A stretch of DNA of 64,000 nucleotides. Source: Sphaerisporangium melleum. Its GTDB lineage: Bacteria > Actinomycetota > Actinomycetes > Streptosporangiales > Streptosporangiaceae. The stretch covers positions 10,584 to 74,583 of the forward strand of contig NZ_BMNT01000018.1 in assembly GCF_014646695.1 (NCBI RefSeq). The letters are read 5' to 3'. Below are positions 1-8,171 of the stretch, piece by piece. The position numbers and the translations under genes are program-made. Within the stretch, counting starts at the first letter, position 1. The number at the start of each line of letters is the position of its first letter. Below the pieces are notes generated by a model. That model was not told where the DNA came from and searched no databases. It saw nothing but the letters and a program-made list of their open reading frames with translations.

Positions 1-60
1 GCCTTCACCGGCGGATCAGGCTCGCTGTTCGACATCGACACCTTCACCCTCACCCGCTGA
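1..60 (+). CDS. C-terminal end of a probable secreted carbohydrate-binding protein (partial)
   Basis: The window opens inside a reading frame that ends with TGA at 58-60. The 19 visible residues contain GGSGSLFDIDTFTL, which resembles the last strand of CBM6-like beta-sandwich carbohydrate-binding modules, where a GGSGNLF-type loop precedes an aspartate and aromatic or hydrophobic strand. Nothing else of the gene is visible, so the catalytic domain, if any, is unknown. A strong hairpin follows 3 nt after the stop. The assignment rests on a short motif only. Confidence 0.5.
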   Translation, partial: AFTGGSGSLFDIDTFTLTR

Positions 61-63
61 CCA

Positions 64-102
64 CCGGTCGCGGCGCCCGTTCCGGCCGGGCGCCGCGACC
101 GG
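64..102. terminator. Strong hairpin terminator between convergent genes
   Basis: A perfect 15-bp inverted repeat has arms at 64-78 and 88-102 and a 9-nt loop. It lies 3 nt after the stop of the partial plus-strand gene and 28 nt beyond the stop of the convergent minus-strand gene. There is no clear T-tract, as is usual in high-GC actinobacteria, and it could act in both directions. Confidence 0.7.
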
Positions 103-130
103 ATGCGGTCCACGATGCCCCGGCAGCGCG

Positions 131-1108
131 TCACGGCAGCACCAGATGGGCGAAGAGCGTGCGGTGGTCGGTCATGGAGACCAGATGGGTGCTGTAGGCG
201 CGGACCGCGATGCGCGGATCGGCCAGCACATGATCCAGCGTCACCCCAGGGATCGGCTTCCACCCCTTGGCCGGCCAGGTCGGCGCCAGCCCCTGCCCGG
301 TGACGTCGGCGGCGTCGCGGTACCCCGTGCCGAGCAGGCGCCGCAACGCCCCGTGGTCCAGCGTGGCGTTGAAGTCACCGGCGAGGACGCGCAGCACGCC
401 CCGGGGTTCGGCGGCCGGCAGCGCGCGCAGGCCCTGCGCCCAGCACCAGACCTTGTAGTCGAAGCGCGGCGCGCACGGATGCACCGACGCCACGTACACC
501 TCCGGCCCGCCGGGCACCTCGACGACGGCCTCGGCCTGCCGGAAGTTGCCGTACTCGATGACGGACCCGGCGCGCAGCGGGAACCGCGCGTAGATGCCCG
601 ACCCCCACGGCCCCTTCGCCGGCTTCGTCGCCCGGTGGGGCAGCAGCTCGTCCAGCCCCGCCTTCTTCAGGCTCGCGACCGCATCGGGGGTCAGCTCCTG
701 AATCGTCAGCACGTCCGGGTTCAACCGCCGGACGAGGCCGGCGATCTCTCCTGCCGGGGCCGCGCCCACCGCCAGGTTGGTGGACATGACCCGCAGCTCC
801 GGCCCGGCCGCCGCAGGGTTGCCCTCGGCGAGCGCCCTGGGCAGCACGCCCGCCGCGAGTACCGCCACCACCAGCGCGCCCGCCGCCGCCACCGGCCACC
901 GCCGCATCAGCAGGGCGGCCACCGGCACCACCGGCGAAGCGGCGGCGACAAGCGGGGTGAAGGCCACGAGCTGGATCCAGTACAGGCCGAGGTCCCACCC
1001 CGTCAGCCGGAGCCCGGCCCACCCCGCGAACGGCAGGAGCAGCACCCATAAGAGCACGCTCACCCAGCGCCACCGCCGTCGCCGCCCGGCGTCAGAGTCG
1101 TTCCGCAC
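131..1108 (-). CDS. Membrane-anchored endonuclease/exonuclease/phosphatase (EEP) family protein
   Basis: The 325-residue protein starts with hydrophobic helices (about residues 10-100, likely three membrane segments) and continues with an EEP (DNase I-like) fold. Visible EEP motifs are MSTNLAVG near the domain start, the metal-binding glutamate in LTIQELTP, VASVHP, the catalytic AGDFNATLDH and a terminal LDHVLAD...TDHRTLFAHL. All expected catalytic residues seem present. Members cleave phosphodiesters in nucleic acids, phospholipids or inositol phosphates, and the topology here suggests an extracellular active site. The start chosen is GTG at 1108, because it is the first start before the membrane segments; the frame is open further upstream but overlaps the neighbouring gene. 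The substrate is unknown. Confidence 0.8.
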   Translation of the reverse strand: MRNDSDAGRRRRWRWVSVLLWVLLLPFAGWAGLRLTGWDLGLYWIQLVAFTPLVAAASPVVPVAALLMRRWPVAAAGALVVAVLAAGVLPRALAEGNPAAAGPELRVMSTNLAVGAAPAGEIAGLVRRLNPDVLTIQELTPDAVASLKKAGLDELLPHRATKPAKGPWGSGIYARFPLRAGSVIEYGNFRQAEAVVEVPGGPEVYVASVHPCAPRFDYKVWCWAQGLRALPAAEPRGVLRVLAGDFNATLDHGALRRLLGTGYRDAADVTGQGLAPTWPAKGWKPIPGVTLDHVLADPRIAVRAYSTHLVSMTDHRTLFAHLVLP

Positions 1109-1148
1109 CCGGCGATCATCCCAGCGGTTCGGCTCCGCCGGACCCGGA

Positions 1149-1757
1149 TCACAGCAGAAGCCGGGCCCGGTGGCGGGCCAGGTGGAGGAGCGGCGGGCAG
1201 GTGACGCGCAGGCCTGAGGGCGTGGGCAGGGCGAAGGCGACGGCCTTGGCCGGTACGCCGGTGGTGAAGGCCGTCGTCCGGTAGGCGTGGCAGTGGCCGC
1301 CGGAGAGCTCGCGCACCAGAAGCAGGCCCCGGCCGTTCTCGGCGAACAGGTCGAGGACGGTCTGCTCGCGCGGACGGTTGAGGATCGCCGGGATCCACCG
1401 CAGGTCCGGGTCGCCGTCCACGACCTCGCACCAGGTGGGCACGCCACTCAGGCTGAAGATCCGCACCTCGAACGGCGGCCGGCCGTGCCGCTCACAGTTG
1501 GAGGCCAGTTCGGCCACGGCCAGCTCGGCGTCGGTCACCGCGTCGGCGGACACCGCCGCGTCCCGCAGGACCTCGCGCACCAGGGCACGGGCGCGGCGCG
1601 ACGCCGAGCCGGGCACCAGCGCCGCGGCCAGCATGCTGACATCGGCGTAGGACTCCTGCGGCGTTCCCGCTTCGGTGGCGCCACCCTGGCGGGGCAGCGG
1701 CGGGTGCCCGGAGGGGTCGCCGGGTGTGCTCGCCGGACGGTGGGGGGTCGGCCGCAT
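1149..1757 (-). CDS. ATP-binding anti-sigma-factor-type regulator (HATPase_c, RsbW/SpoIIAB-like)
   Basis: The 202-residue protein has a GHKL ATPase fold without a histidine-kinase dimerisation domain. The N box is seen as ELAVAELASNCERHG (about residues 81-95) and a G box as ENGRGLLLVRELSGG (about 140-154). Actinobacteria have dozens of such small ATPases, which act as serine kinases or anti-sigma factors in partner-switching circuits. The first 40 residues are Pro/Ala-rich and probably disordered. The ATG at 1757 is preceded by AAGGAGA at 7-nt spacing. No cognate anti-anti-sigma or sigma gene is adjacent. It lies 40 nt upstream of the EEP gene and may be cotranscribed with it. Confidence 0.8.
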   Translation of the reverse strand: MRPTPHRPASTPGDPSGHPPLPRQGGATEAGTPQESYADVSMLAAALVPGSASRRARALVREVLRDAAVSADAVTDAELAVAELASNCERHGRPPFEVRIFSLSGVPTWCEVVDGDPDLRWIPAILNRPREQTVLDLFAENGRGLLLVRELSGGHCHAYRTTAFTTGVPAKAVAFALPTPSGLRVTCPPLLHLARHRARLLL

Positions 1758-1963
1758 GCGCGTGTCTCCTTGCTCTCGATGAACGTGATGAGCAGGAGAC
1801 GACGCCGGACGCCGTCAGGACAGGTCCCGAGCCCGGCATGACGGCCCACTTCGCCGATCACCCGGCTCTGGACGCCTTCCCGTACCGGCCGGGCGGTGCA
1901 CGCCGCCGGCCGGTCGTTTTCCCGTCGTTTCGTGCGGTCGCCCCGACAACGGCGTCAACCCTC

Positions 1964-2004
1964 TTGACAATCGGTGATCGGTCGATGACTCATTGTGTCG
2001 GAGG
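1964..2004 (+). promoter_or_regulatory. Conserved promoter/leader of the XRE-TPR regulator (copy 1)
   Basis: TTGACA at 1964-1969 is followed after 17-18 nt by GACTCAT. A nearly identical block (TTGACAAT, then TGACTC(A/C)TTGTGTCGGAGG) precedes the second copy of the gene at 8121. The -10 is not canonical. The conserved GGAGG at 2000-2004 serves as ribosome-binding site for ATG 2016. Conservation between the two copies is the main evidence; transcription from here is inferred. Confidence 0.5.
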
Positions 2005-2015
2005 TGGTGCGGGGC

Positions 2016-3392
2016 ATGGGCGGTGCGCGGCGTGGGGCGGGGCGGCCGGAGCTGGCGCGGGCGCGTAAGCGGCTGGGGTTGAGCCAGGACGAGATCGCGG
2101 AGGCGTTGTGGGTGTCGCCGACGACGTGGGGCCGGTGGGAGCGGGGCCGTCAGGAGATCCGGCCGGTGTACCGGGCGCGGATGGCCGAAGTGTTCGGTGT
2201 GGACCCGGCCGAGGTCGAACGCTGGATCGAGGGCGCCGAACCGGTCGATACGCAAGCCTGGCTTCTCACGGACTTCAGCGACCTCTCCCTCGCGGCTACC
2301 GTCGATCGGGCCGGACGATTGTGGAGGTGCGACATGAATCCGGAACGACGTCATCTGCTGGCGGCACTTCCATTCGTGCCCGCTGCCCTGGGAAGTTGGC
2401 TGTCGGCATGGAGTTACGGCGCTCCGGTCGAATCAGTGGCGCACCGGGGCCCTGGGCCGTCCGTCGGTATGCCCGACGTACGGCGGATCACGGAGGCCCG
2501 GGAGGCGTTCGGGCAGATGGACCGCCAGTTCGGTGCGGGATTGGTACGGCCCGCAGTGGTGGACTACCTGGACACCACCGTTGCGCCGCTCCTTCGCGGT
2601 CGCTACGACGACAAGGTGGGGGCCGATTTGATGACGGCCGCCGCGGCGATGACTCAACTGGCCGGCTGGACCGCGTTCGACCTGGACCTTCACGGACAAG
2701 CGCAGCAGTACTTCGGTCAGGCGCTCAAGCTGGCGAAGATGGGCAACGACGCTCTGACGGGCGCCCGGATCCTTGCCACCATGACGCATCAAGCACTCCA
2801 CTTGGAGCAGCCCGAGCAAGCGGTCTGGCTGGCCAGAGCGGCGGTGGACAGTGCCCGGCGGGTGCAGGCACCACCCCGGGTGATGGCCATGTTGCTCGTC
2901 GACGAAGCACGGGCCGTGGCCTCCCAGGCCAAGCCCGGCGAGACCGGAGACGCGCACAATGCCAAGCGAGTCGAACGGTTGCTGGGCGAGGCGGAACGCG
3001 AGTACGCCCGGGGGAGCACGGATCGGGACCCGGTCTGGATCGCGTGGCAGGACGCGCCGGAACTCACGGCGAGGATGAGCAAGTGCTGGAAGCTGCTCGG
3101 GGACCACAAGCGGGCGGCGGACTGCGCGGAGTCGGCGGTGCGCGAGTTCATCGGCAAGCGTCCGAGGGCCGCGCAGCTCAACAAGATGAGCGCCGCTGAG
3201 GCGTATCTCGGCATGGGTGAGGTGGAACAGGCCGTCGATTCGGCGCGGGCCGCCATCCCGCTGGCGAGTTCGCTGACGTCCGTACGCTCGGTCGAGCGCA
3301 TCCGGAAGTTCTCCGATCGCCTTGAGCCTTACGCCGCCACCGTCCAGGTCAAGGAGTTCCGCGCCTACCTGAACGCCGAACTCGCCTCCTGA
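2016..3392 (+). CDS. XRE-family HTH regulator with TPR-like C-terminal half (copy 1)
   Basis: The 458-residue protein begins with an XRE helix-turn-helix (about residues 14-60; GLSQDEIAEALWVSPTTWGRWERG). A long alpha-helical region with TPR-like repeats follows, including AEAYLGMGEVEQAVDSARAAI near the C-terminus. Such proteins are common in actinomycetes as cytoplasmic regulators that bind small peptides or metabolites through the TPR part. ATG 2016 was chosen over GTG 1995 because it follows GGAGG and because the same MGGARRGAGRPELAR start is conserved in the paralogue at 8172. The paralogue has exactly the same length and is highly similar over the whole protein. The target genes are unknown. 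Confidence 0.85.
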   Translation: MGGARRGAGRPELARARKRLGLSQDEIAEALWVSPTTWGRWERGRQEIRPVYRARMAEVFGVDPAEVERWIEGAEPVDTQAWLLTDFSDLSLAATVDRAGRLWRCDMNPERRHLLAALPFVPAALGSWLSAWSYGAPVESVAHRGPGPSVGMPDVRRITEAREAFGQMDRQFGAGLVRPAVVDYLDTTVAPLLRGRYDDKVGADLMTAAAAMTQLAGWTAFDLDLHGQAQQYFGQALKLAKMGNDALTGARILATMTHQALHLEQPEQAVWLARAAVDSARRVQAPPRVMAMLLVDEARAVASQAKPGETGDAHNAKRVERLLGEAEREYARGSTDRDPVWIAWQDAPELTARMSKCWKLLGDHKRAADCAESAVREFIGKRPRAAQLNKMSAAEAYLGMGEVEQAVDSARAAIPLASSLTSVRSVERIRKFSDRLEPYAATVQVKEFRAYLNAELAS

Positions 3393-3413
3393 GCCGGCGC
3401 CGCAGGTGCCGGC
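3393..3413. terminator. Short hairpin between convergent genes
   Basis: Arms at 3393-3401 and 3405-3413 pair at 8 of 9 positions with a 3-nt loop. The hairpin starts at the first base after the XRE gene and ends 3 nt before the stop of the convergent 2TM gene. It is weak evidence on its own, but the position fits a terminator. Confidence 0.45.
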
Positions 3414-3416
3414 CGA

Positions 3417-3641
3417 TCAGTAGGTTCGGTGGCCGGTGTTCGACCTGGGCGCCGTGCGCACACCCCAGTAGTGGAAGACCAGCCCGATGCCCCAGAAGAC
3501 GATCGACCACAGGGGCCAGAAGAAGTGTTCCTGGTCGACGGCCCACCACACCACGATCTGGGCCAGATTGGCCAGGACATAAAAGAGCAGGTGGAGCCGC
3601 AGGCCCCATATCTTGGCGCTTTCGCTGATCGCCTTGTTCAT
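3417..3641 (-). CDS. 2TM domain-containing small membrane protein
   Basis: The 74-residue protein has two hydrophobic helices: about residues 14-33 (LRLHLLFYVLANLAQIVVWW) and 41-60 (FFWPLWSIVFWGIGLVFHYW). A charged linker separates them. The pattern KIWGLRLHLLFYV...WPLWSIVFWGIGLVFHYWG matches the 2TM domain, which occurs alone or at the end of histidine kinases. The function is unknown. No strong ribosome-binding site is visible before ATG 3641. Confidence 0.75.
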   Translation of the reverse strand: MNKAISESAKIWGLRLHLLFYVLANLAQIVVWWAVDQEHFFWPLWSIVFWGIGLVFHYWGVRTAPRSNTGHRTY

Positions 3642-3766
3642 GCCCGCACGCTAATTCGGCGTACTGGATGACGACGGAACCGCCGGTTCAGTGGCCGTCA
3701 AGTGCCCGGGACCTACATTGAGCCGCGAACGAGGTGCTTGCTCATCACGCATTGAAAGGCTCACAT

Positions 3767-4564
3767 ATGACGACGACTCGCCGTGCGGTGCTGGCCGGAT
3801 CCGCCGCGGTCACGGCCGGCGCCCTGCTGGGAACGTCCGAGGCGCAGGCCCAGTCCCGGCCGGAGACCAAGTCCAAGCCCACCGTGGTGCTCGTACACGG
3901 CGCCTTCGCCGACGCCTCCGGCTGGAACGACGTCGCCGCCCGGCTCATCCGCGACGGCTACCCGGTCATCGCCCCGGCGAACCCGTTGCGCAGCGTGACC
4001 ACCGACTCCGCCTACCTGGCCTCCGTCCTCGCCACCCTCAGCGGCCCGATCGTCCTCGCCGCGCACTCCTACGGCGGGATCGTCGTCACCAACGCCGCGG
4101 CCGGCAACCCGAACGTGAAGGCACTGGTGTACGTGGCCGCGTTCGCCCCCGACGAGGGCGAGTCGCTGCTGCAACTGCAGACGAAGTTCCCGGGGAGCAA
4201 GCTGAGCGAGGCGGCGCTGGACTTCCGTCCCTACGGAGAGGGCCTCGTCGACGGATACATCAAGAAGGAGTTCTTCCACGACGTCTTCGCCGGCGACGTG
4301 CCGAAGACGGTCACCGGCCTGATGCAGGCCGGCCAGCGACCCGCCGACACGCGCACGCTCGGCGAGCCGTCCGGCGCCCCGGCGTGGAAGACCATTCCGT
4401 CCTATTACCTCGTCGCCAAGAACGACCAGGTGCTTCCCGCCGCGGCGCAGCGGTTCATGGCGAAGCGGGCCGGGGCACAGGTGTGCGAGGTCGCCGCCTC
4501 GCACGTCGCGATGATCTCCCAGCCCGCCGCGGCGGCCGACCTCATCAAGCGCGCCGCGCGCTGA
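3767..4564 (+). CDS. Tat-exported alpha/beta hydrolase
   Basis: The 265-residue protein has a twin-arginine signal (TTRRAVLAGSAAVTAG, ending near the AQAQ site about residue 28) and an alpha/beta-hydrolase fold. The oxyanion-type motif VVLVHGAFADASGW, the nucleophile elbow AAHSYGG (Ser about residue 101) and the terminal histidine in ASHVAMISQP are all visible. Close relatives are annotated as esterase/salicylate-esterase-like or EstC-like hydrolases. ATG 3767 is preceded by GAAAGG at 7-nt spacing and begins directly at the signal peptide, so the longer frame from 3734 is rejected. It probably acts outside the cell on an ester. A strong terminator follows. Confidence 0.85.
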   Translation: MTTTRRAVLAGSAAVTAGALLGTSEAQAQSRPETKSKPTVVLVHGAFADASGWNDVAARLIRDGYPVIAPANPLRSVTTDSAYLASVLATLSGPIVLAAHSYGGIVVTNAAAGNPNVKALVYVAAFAPDEGESLLQLQTKFPGSKLSEAALDFRPYGEGLVDGYIKKEFFHDVFAGDVPKTVTGLMQAGQRPADTRTLGEPSGAPAWKTIPSYYLVAKNDQVLPAAAQRFMAKRAGAQVCEVAASHVAMISQPAAAADLIKRAAR

Positions 4565-4570
4565 CGCCGC

Positions 4571-4606
4571 CCGGCGGGACGGCGACGCCCATCGCCGTCC
4601 CGCCGG
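4571..4606 (+). terminator. Hairpin terminator after the alpha/beta hydrolase
   Basis: A perfect 15-bp inverted repeat has arms at 4571-4585 and 4592-4606 and a 6-nt loop. It lies 6 nt after the hydrolase stop and about 90 nt before the next start. The stem is very GC-rich and has no T-tract. Confidence 0.7.
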
Positions 4607-4693
4607 CCGCCGTACGCCTGGCACTCGGGCCCGGTGAGCGCCGTCGTCGGCGCCCGGCGCGCCCGATCCTGATTCGGTCTTCCAGGGGATGAC

Positions 4694-6337
4694 ATGACGC
4701 ATGAGCCCGATCCCGCCGCCCGTGGCGGAGCGCGGCGGGGGCCGGTCCTGGACGAGGAGCAGTTCCGCCGGCTCGCCGGCTACGGAGAGGCGGAGTACGC
4801 CGAGGCCGGGCGGGACCTGTTCACCTCGGGCGACGACTCCTACGACTTCTTCCTGCTCCAGACGGCGACGGTAAACATCGTCCGGGACGCGACGGCGATC
4901 GAGCCGGAGCGGCTGATCTACCAGGGCGGCCCGGGGGACTTCCTGGGCGAGCTCAACCTGCTCACCGGTCAGCACGTCTACCTGACCGCCCGGGTGGTGT
5001 CCGCCGGGACGGTCGTGCGCATCGGAGCGGCCGCGTTGCGGCGGGCCCTCGCCGAGCAGGACGACATCGCCGCCGTGCTCGTCGCGGCGTTCCAGGAACG
5101 GCGCGAGGTCATCCGCTCGGCCGCCGGCGGAGCTCTGGAGATCGTCGCCCGGCCGGACACCGCCGAGAGCCTGGAACTGCGCGGCTACGTGACGCAGTTG
5201 CTCCTGCCGCACACCTGGCGAAGCGCGAGCTCGCCTCCCGGGCGCTCGCTGATGGAATCGGCCGGGCTGACGGCGGACGACCTTCCGGCCGCGGTCGCCG
5301 GCGGTGCGGTGCTGCGGCGCGTGACCCCGGTGACGCTCGCGGAGGCACTCGGCCTCACCTACCGATCCGGCGCGGACCCGGTGGACCTCGTCGTCGTCGG
5401 CGCCGGTCCGGCGGGCCTGGCCGCCGCCGTGTACGGGGCGTCCGAAGGGCTGGTCACCGTGCTGCTGGACCGCGGCGGGATCGGCGGCCAGGCCGCCAAG
5501 AGCGCCCGCATCGAAAACTACCTCGGCTTTCCCGACGGGGTCAGCGGCGTCGACCTGACCCGGCTGGCCATGGTCCAGGCGCTCAAGTTCGGCGTGCGGA
5601 TCCACGCCCCGTGCACGGTGGCGGGCCTCGATCTGTCCGACGGGCGGCGGCCGGCCGTGCTGCTGGAGGACGGAGCCCGCATCGAGTGCCGCGCGGTGAT
5701 CGCCGCCACCGGGGCCCAGTACCGGCGGCTGGACATTCCCGGCTGGGCGAGGTTCGAGCGGTCCGGCTGCATCCGGTACGCGGCCACCGAGTCGGACGTC
5801 CGAGGCTACGAGCGGCAGCCGGTGACCGTCATCGGCGGCGCCAACTCGGCCGGGCAGGCGGCGCTGTCCCTCGCCGCCCACGGCGCGACGGTGGACGTGG
5901 TCCTCCGCGGCGACGACCTCGACGCCGGCATGTCGTCCTACCTGGCCGACCGGATCCGCGCCCATTCCCGGATCCGGGTGCGCACCGGCAGCACGGTCCG
6001 CGAACTGGCCGGCGACGACACCCTCACGTCGATCGTCGTCGAACGGCCGGGGGAGCGGCCGCAGCGGCTGGACAGCCGTGCGCTGTTCTGCTTCGTCGGC
6101 GCCGACCCGGTGTCGGGCTGGCTGGACGGCGTGGCCAAGGCCGGCGACGGCTTCGTCCTCACCGATGTCCGGCTGCCCGCCGGCTCGTCCGGCGCGGCCC
6201 TGCCGTTCCAGACGAGCGCCGCCCGGGTCTTCGCGGTCGGCGACCTGCGCTCGGGCTCGACCAAACGCGTGGCCACGGCCGTCGGCGACGGCGCGAGCGC
6301 GGTGTCGTCCGTCCACGCGGCGCTCGCGGCGGACTGA
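4694..6337 (+). CDS. Cyclic-nucleotide-binding domain fused to a thioredoxin-reductase-like flavoprotein
   Basis: The 547-residue protein has an N-terminal cyclic-nucleotide-binding (CRP-like) domain (about residues 20-140; GDFLGELNLLTG in the phosphate-binding cassette). The C-terminal half is a two-dinucleotide-binding flavoprotein: FAD motif VVVGAGPAGLAAAVYG (about 233-248), GGIGGQAAKSARIENYLGFP, and NAD(P)H motif VIGGANSAGQAALSLA. In classical thioredoxin reductase a CxxC lies between these domains. Here the matching stretch reads SGCIRYAATESDV with a single cysteine, so disulphide reductase activity is doubtful. This deviation is typical of the fused family. The enzyme may act as a ligand-gated NAD(P)H oxidase or ferredoxin/flavin reductase. 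It stands alone after a terminator. Confidence 0.85.
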   Translation: MTHEPDPAARGGARRGPVLDEEQFRRLAGYGEAEYAEAGRDLFTSGDDSYDFFLLQTATVNIVRDATAIEPERLIYQGGPGDFLGELNLLTGQHVYLTARVVSAGTVVRIGAAALRRALAEQDDIAAVLVAAFQERREVIRSAAGGALEIVARPDTAESLELRGYVTQLLLPHTWRSASSPPGRSLMESAGLTADDLPAAVAGGAVLRRVTPVTLAEALGLTYRSGADPVDLVVVGAGPAGLAAAVYGASEGLVTVLLDRGGIGGQAAKSARIENYLGFPDGVSGVDLTRLAMVQALKFGVRIHAPCTVAGLDLSDGRRPAVLLEDGARIECRAVIAATGAQYRRLDIPGWARFERSGCIRYAATESDVRGYERQPVTVIGGANSAGQAALSLAAHGATVDVVLRGDDLDAGMSSYLADRIRAHSRIRVRTGSTVRELAGDDTLTSIVVERPGERPQRLDSRALFCFVGADPVSGWLDGVAKAGDGFVLTDVRLPAGSSGAALPFQTSAARVFAVGDLRSGSTKRVATAVGDGASAVSSVHAALAAD

Positions 6338-6455
6338 CGCGGCCGGGAGAGGCCACCCAAGACGGCACTTCGCCGATCACCTCGCCGATGCCGCGACCGG
6401 ATACTAGGACAGTGCCGGCGGTACGGCCGGCGACCGCCGCACCAGGAGGGCGAAC

Positions 6456-6818
6456 ATGAACGTCGCGGAGATACTCGACAAAGTGCGGGACGCCACCACC
6501 GTCCGGCGGGCCTACGGTGATCCGATCGTCTGTGACGGGGTGACGGTCATTCCCGCGGCCCGGGTCGGCGGGGGAGGCGGAGGCGGCGGCGGTCACCTCG
6601 ACGGCCACCCGGACGGCGAGGGCGCGGGCAGCGAGGGCTCCGGCGGCGGCTTCGGTGTGGGCATCACGCCGACCGGCGTGTTCGTCATCAAGGACGGCAC
6701 CGTCCGCTGGCACCCGGCGATCGACTACAACCGGATCATTCTGGGCGGCCAGGTCATCGCCGTCGTCGCGCTGCTCACCATAGGCGCCATAGCCCGCCAC
6801 CGCGCCCGGAAGTCGTGA
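6456..6818 (+). CDS. GerW/YtfJ-family sporulation-type protein
   Basis: The 120-residue protein shows the YtfJ/GerW pattern: an N-terminal helix (MNVAEILDKVRDATTVRRAYGDPI), VTVIPAARV followed by a glycine-rich stretch, GGGFGVGITPTGVFVIKDG, and one C-terminal hydrophobic helix (about residues 97-113). The Bacillus homologue is needed for lysozyme-type spore germination. In actinomycetes the family is widespread and its role is not established. ATG 6456 follows AGGAGG at good spacing. The nine-glycine run is encoded by varied GGN codons in an in-frame coding context, so it is not a sequencing artefact. Confidence 0.8.
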   Translation: MNVAEILDKVRDATTVRRAYGDPIVCDGVTVIPAARVGGGGGGGGGHLDGHPDGEGAGSEGSGGGFGVGITPTGVFVIKDGTVRWHPAIDYNRIILGGQVIAVVALLTIGAIARHRARKS

Positions 6819-6834
6819 TCTGACCCGCCAGAAC

Positions 6835-6849
6835 GCGGGCCGTGCCCGC
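6835..6849 (+). terminator. Small hairpin after the GerW-like gene
   Basis: GCGGGC (6835-6840) and GCCCGC (6844-6849) can pair around a 3-nt loop, 16 nt after the stop codon. It is short and only suggestive. Confidence 0.35.
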
Positions 6850-7023
6850 CGCGAGTTCCCCGGTACGACTCCATGAACAGAGGCGCCTGGGCCTCGGCGC
6901 GATCCGGTGGACGGGCGCCCCCGGAACACGACCGAGCGGGCCGGGGACACCGGCTTGCCGAACGCCCTGGCGCGGTCGGCGACGCGGGCGCGGAGCTTGG
7001 TGCAGCCGGGGCCGTCGGTCGGT

Positions 7024-7150
7024 TGAACCTCGGTCGTGACCGCGCGTTCCTGCGCCGGTCCGGGACGCCGGGTGGTCGTTTTCCTGGCGTTCGGGCACCG
7101 AGCCGGTCGATAGGCAAGCCTGGCTTCTCACGGACTTCAGCGACATGTCG
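7024..7150 (+). pseudogene. Remnant of a third XRE-TPR regulator copy (internal deletion)
   Basis: Bases 7024-7093 match the upstream leader of copy 2 (8019-8088), including the shared GGTCGTTTTCCTGGCGTTCG element. Bases 7094-7150 then jump directly into coding sequence equivalent to copy 1 2236-2292, encoding the EPVD-QAWLLTDFSD stretch about residue 75-90 of the intact protein. The promoter, start codon and whole HTH are missing and similarity stops after 7150. This is a relic formed by deletion, not a gene. The rest of 6850-7023 shows no recognisable feature. Confidence 0.8.
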
Positions 7151-7206
7151 CTCGCGCTCTGGTGCGCCTGCCATTCCGCGAGTCCGGAAGATGGTCTCCG
7201 CTCCGC

Positions 7207-7848
7207 TCACGGAGATTTCGCGGCTGTCGCAGGGCGCGGACGGCGCTCCACGAGAAGGAAGCGGATCATGACGAAGCAAACAGTCGCGGCGGCGGCCGTC
7301 CATACGACCGCCTGTCCGATGTCCCTGATCACCTCGTTCTTGCCAGGCGGAAGCACGACCATCTGGACGGCGGCACCGACCGGTACGGTCAATCTCGCCA
7401 GCAGACCGACCGCACCGGGCCGCCTGGCGCATGCTCCGATGGCTCCCAGCGGCACTCCGAGGACGATGGCGGCGACCCACCACACGAGGGGTTCGGACTC
7501 GTACCAGGGGGAGGAGGCACCGCTGCGGATGACGTCCACGATGCTGTAGGCGGCCACGGCCGCGAGCAGTGCCAACGCTCCGGCGGCTGCGCCTTGCGCC
7601 AGTGCGACAGGCCGCCGATCCTCGGCACGTGTGACCAGCCACCCCACGGCCACGCCCAGGCCTGCCCAAGCCCAGCCGGAGTCGAGCAGGACGCTCATGA
7701 TCTCCGCGAGTGTCCATCCGCTGGTGGTGTACGCACGGCTTTCCAGGTCGGCGAAGCCGAGGGCGATGCCGTTGGCCAGGGAGGTCACCGCACCGAATCC
7801 GGCGCCCACTAACAGAGAGGTCACAACGATCTTCATGGGCCGGGCCAT
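7207..7848 (-). CDS. Integral membrane protein of unknown function
   Basis: The 213-residue protein has about five or six hydrophobic segments (roughly residues 6-30, 45-68, 82-104, 117-140, 147-170 and 180-200) and no recognisable catalytic motif. It ends in a basic, Pro/Ala-rich tail. ATG 7848 is the first start; ATG 7836 (MKIVVTSLLVGAG) is equally possible, as neither has a clear ribosome-binding site. It lies between the XRE relic and XRE copy 2, on the opposite strand to both. I do not recognise the family. Confidence 0.65.
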   Translation of the reverse strand: MARPMKIVVTSLLVGAGFGAVTSLANGIALGFADLESRAYTTSGWTLAEIMSVLLDSGWAWAGLGVAVGWLVTRAEDRRPVALAQGAAAGALALLAAVAAYSIVDVIRSGASSPWYESEPLVWWVAAIVLGVPLGAIGACARRPGAVGLLARLTVPVGAAVQMVVLPPGKNEVIRDIGQAVVWTAAAATVCFVMIRFLLVERRPRPATAAKSP

Positions 7849-8171
7849 TTATGAACGCGTTTCACGTCGACGGCCATGCCGCTGATCGTCAGTCATGGGT
7901 CTGTTCTACCGCACGATCACGAGCGGCCTTCACGTGTCCCCTCGGGTGTCTGTGTCAGGTCAGCGTGGCGACGGGGGAAGAGGCCGTTCGGACCCTGGGC
8001 GCGACCGAGCGTGCCCGGCGAACCTCGGTTGTGACCCGGCGTTCCTGCGCCGTTCCGGGACGCCGGGTGGTCGTTTTCCTGGCGTTCGTGACGATGGGAG
8101 GGCCGGGCGGACCACTCGCCTTGACAATGGGTCATCACATGGTGACTCCTTGTGTCGGAGGTGGTGTGGGT
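7849..8171 (+). promoter_or_regulatory. Divergent intergenic region with duplicated XRE leader and promoter
   Basis: This 323-nt spacer contains the leader block shared with the relic at 7024 (8019-8088) and with copy 1 around 1911. It also holds TTGACA at 8121-8126 followed by the conserved TGACTCCTTGTGTCGGAGG block. The -10 is non-canonical (GACTCC or ACTCCT, 17-18 nt after the -35). The conserved part is the best candidate for a self-regulated promoter of the XRE-TPR genes. Confidence 0.45.

Noticed and set aside
3761-6316. Long minus-strand frame (about 850 codons) opposite the hydrolase and flavoprotein genes
   Set aside because: It is antisense to two genes with clear motifs; its composition (Arg/Gly/His-rich, no motif) is that of a shadow frame in high-GC DNA.
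6569-6596. Polyglycine stretch in the GerW-like gene as a possible frameshift or assembly artefact
   Set aside because: The frame remains open and conserved motifs continue on both sides; glycine-rich stretches are usual in this family.
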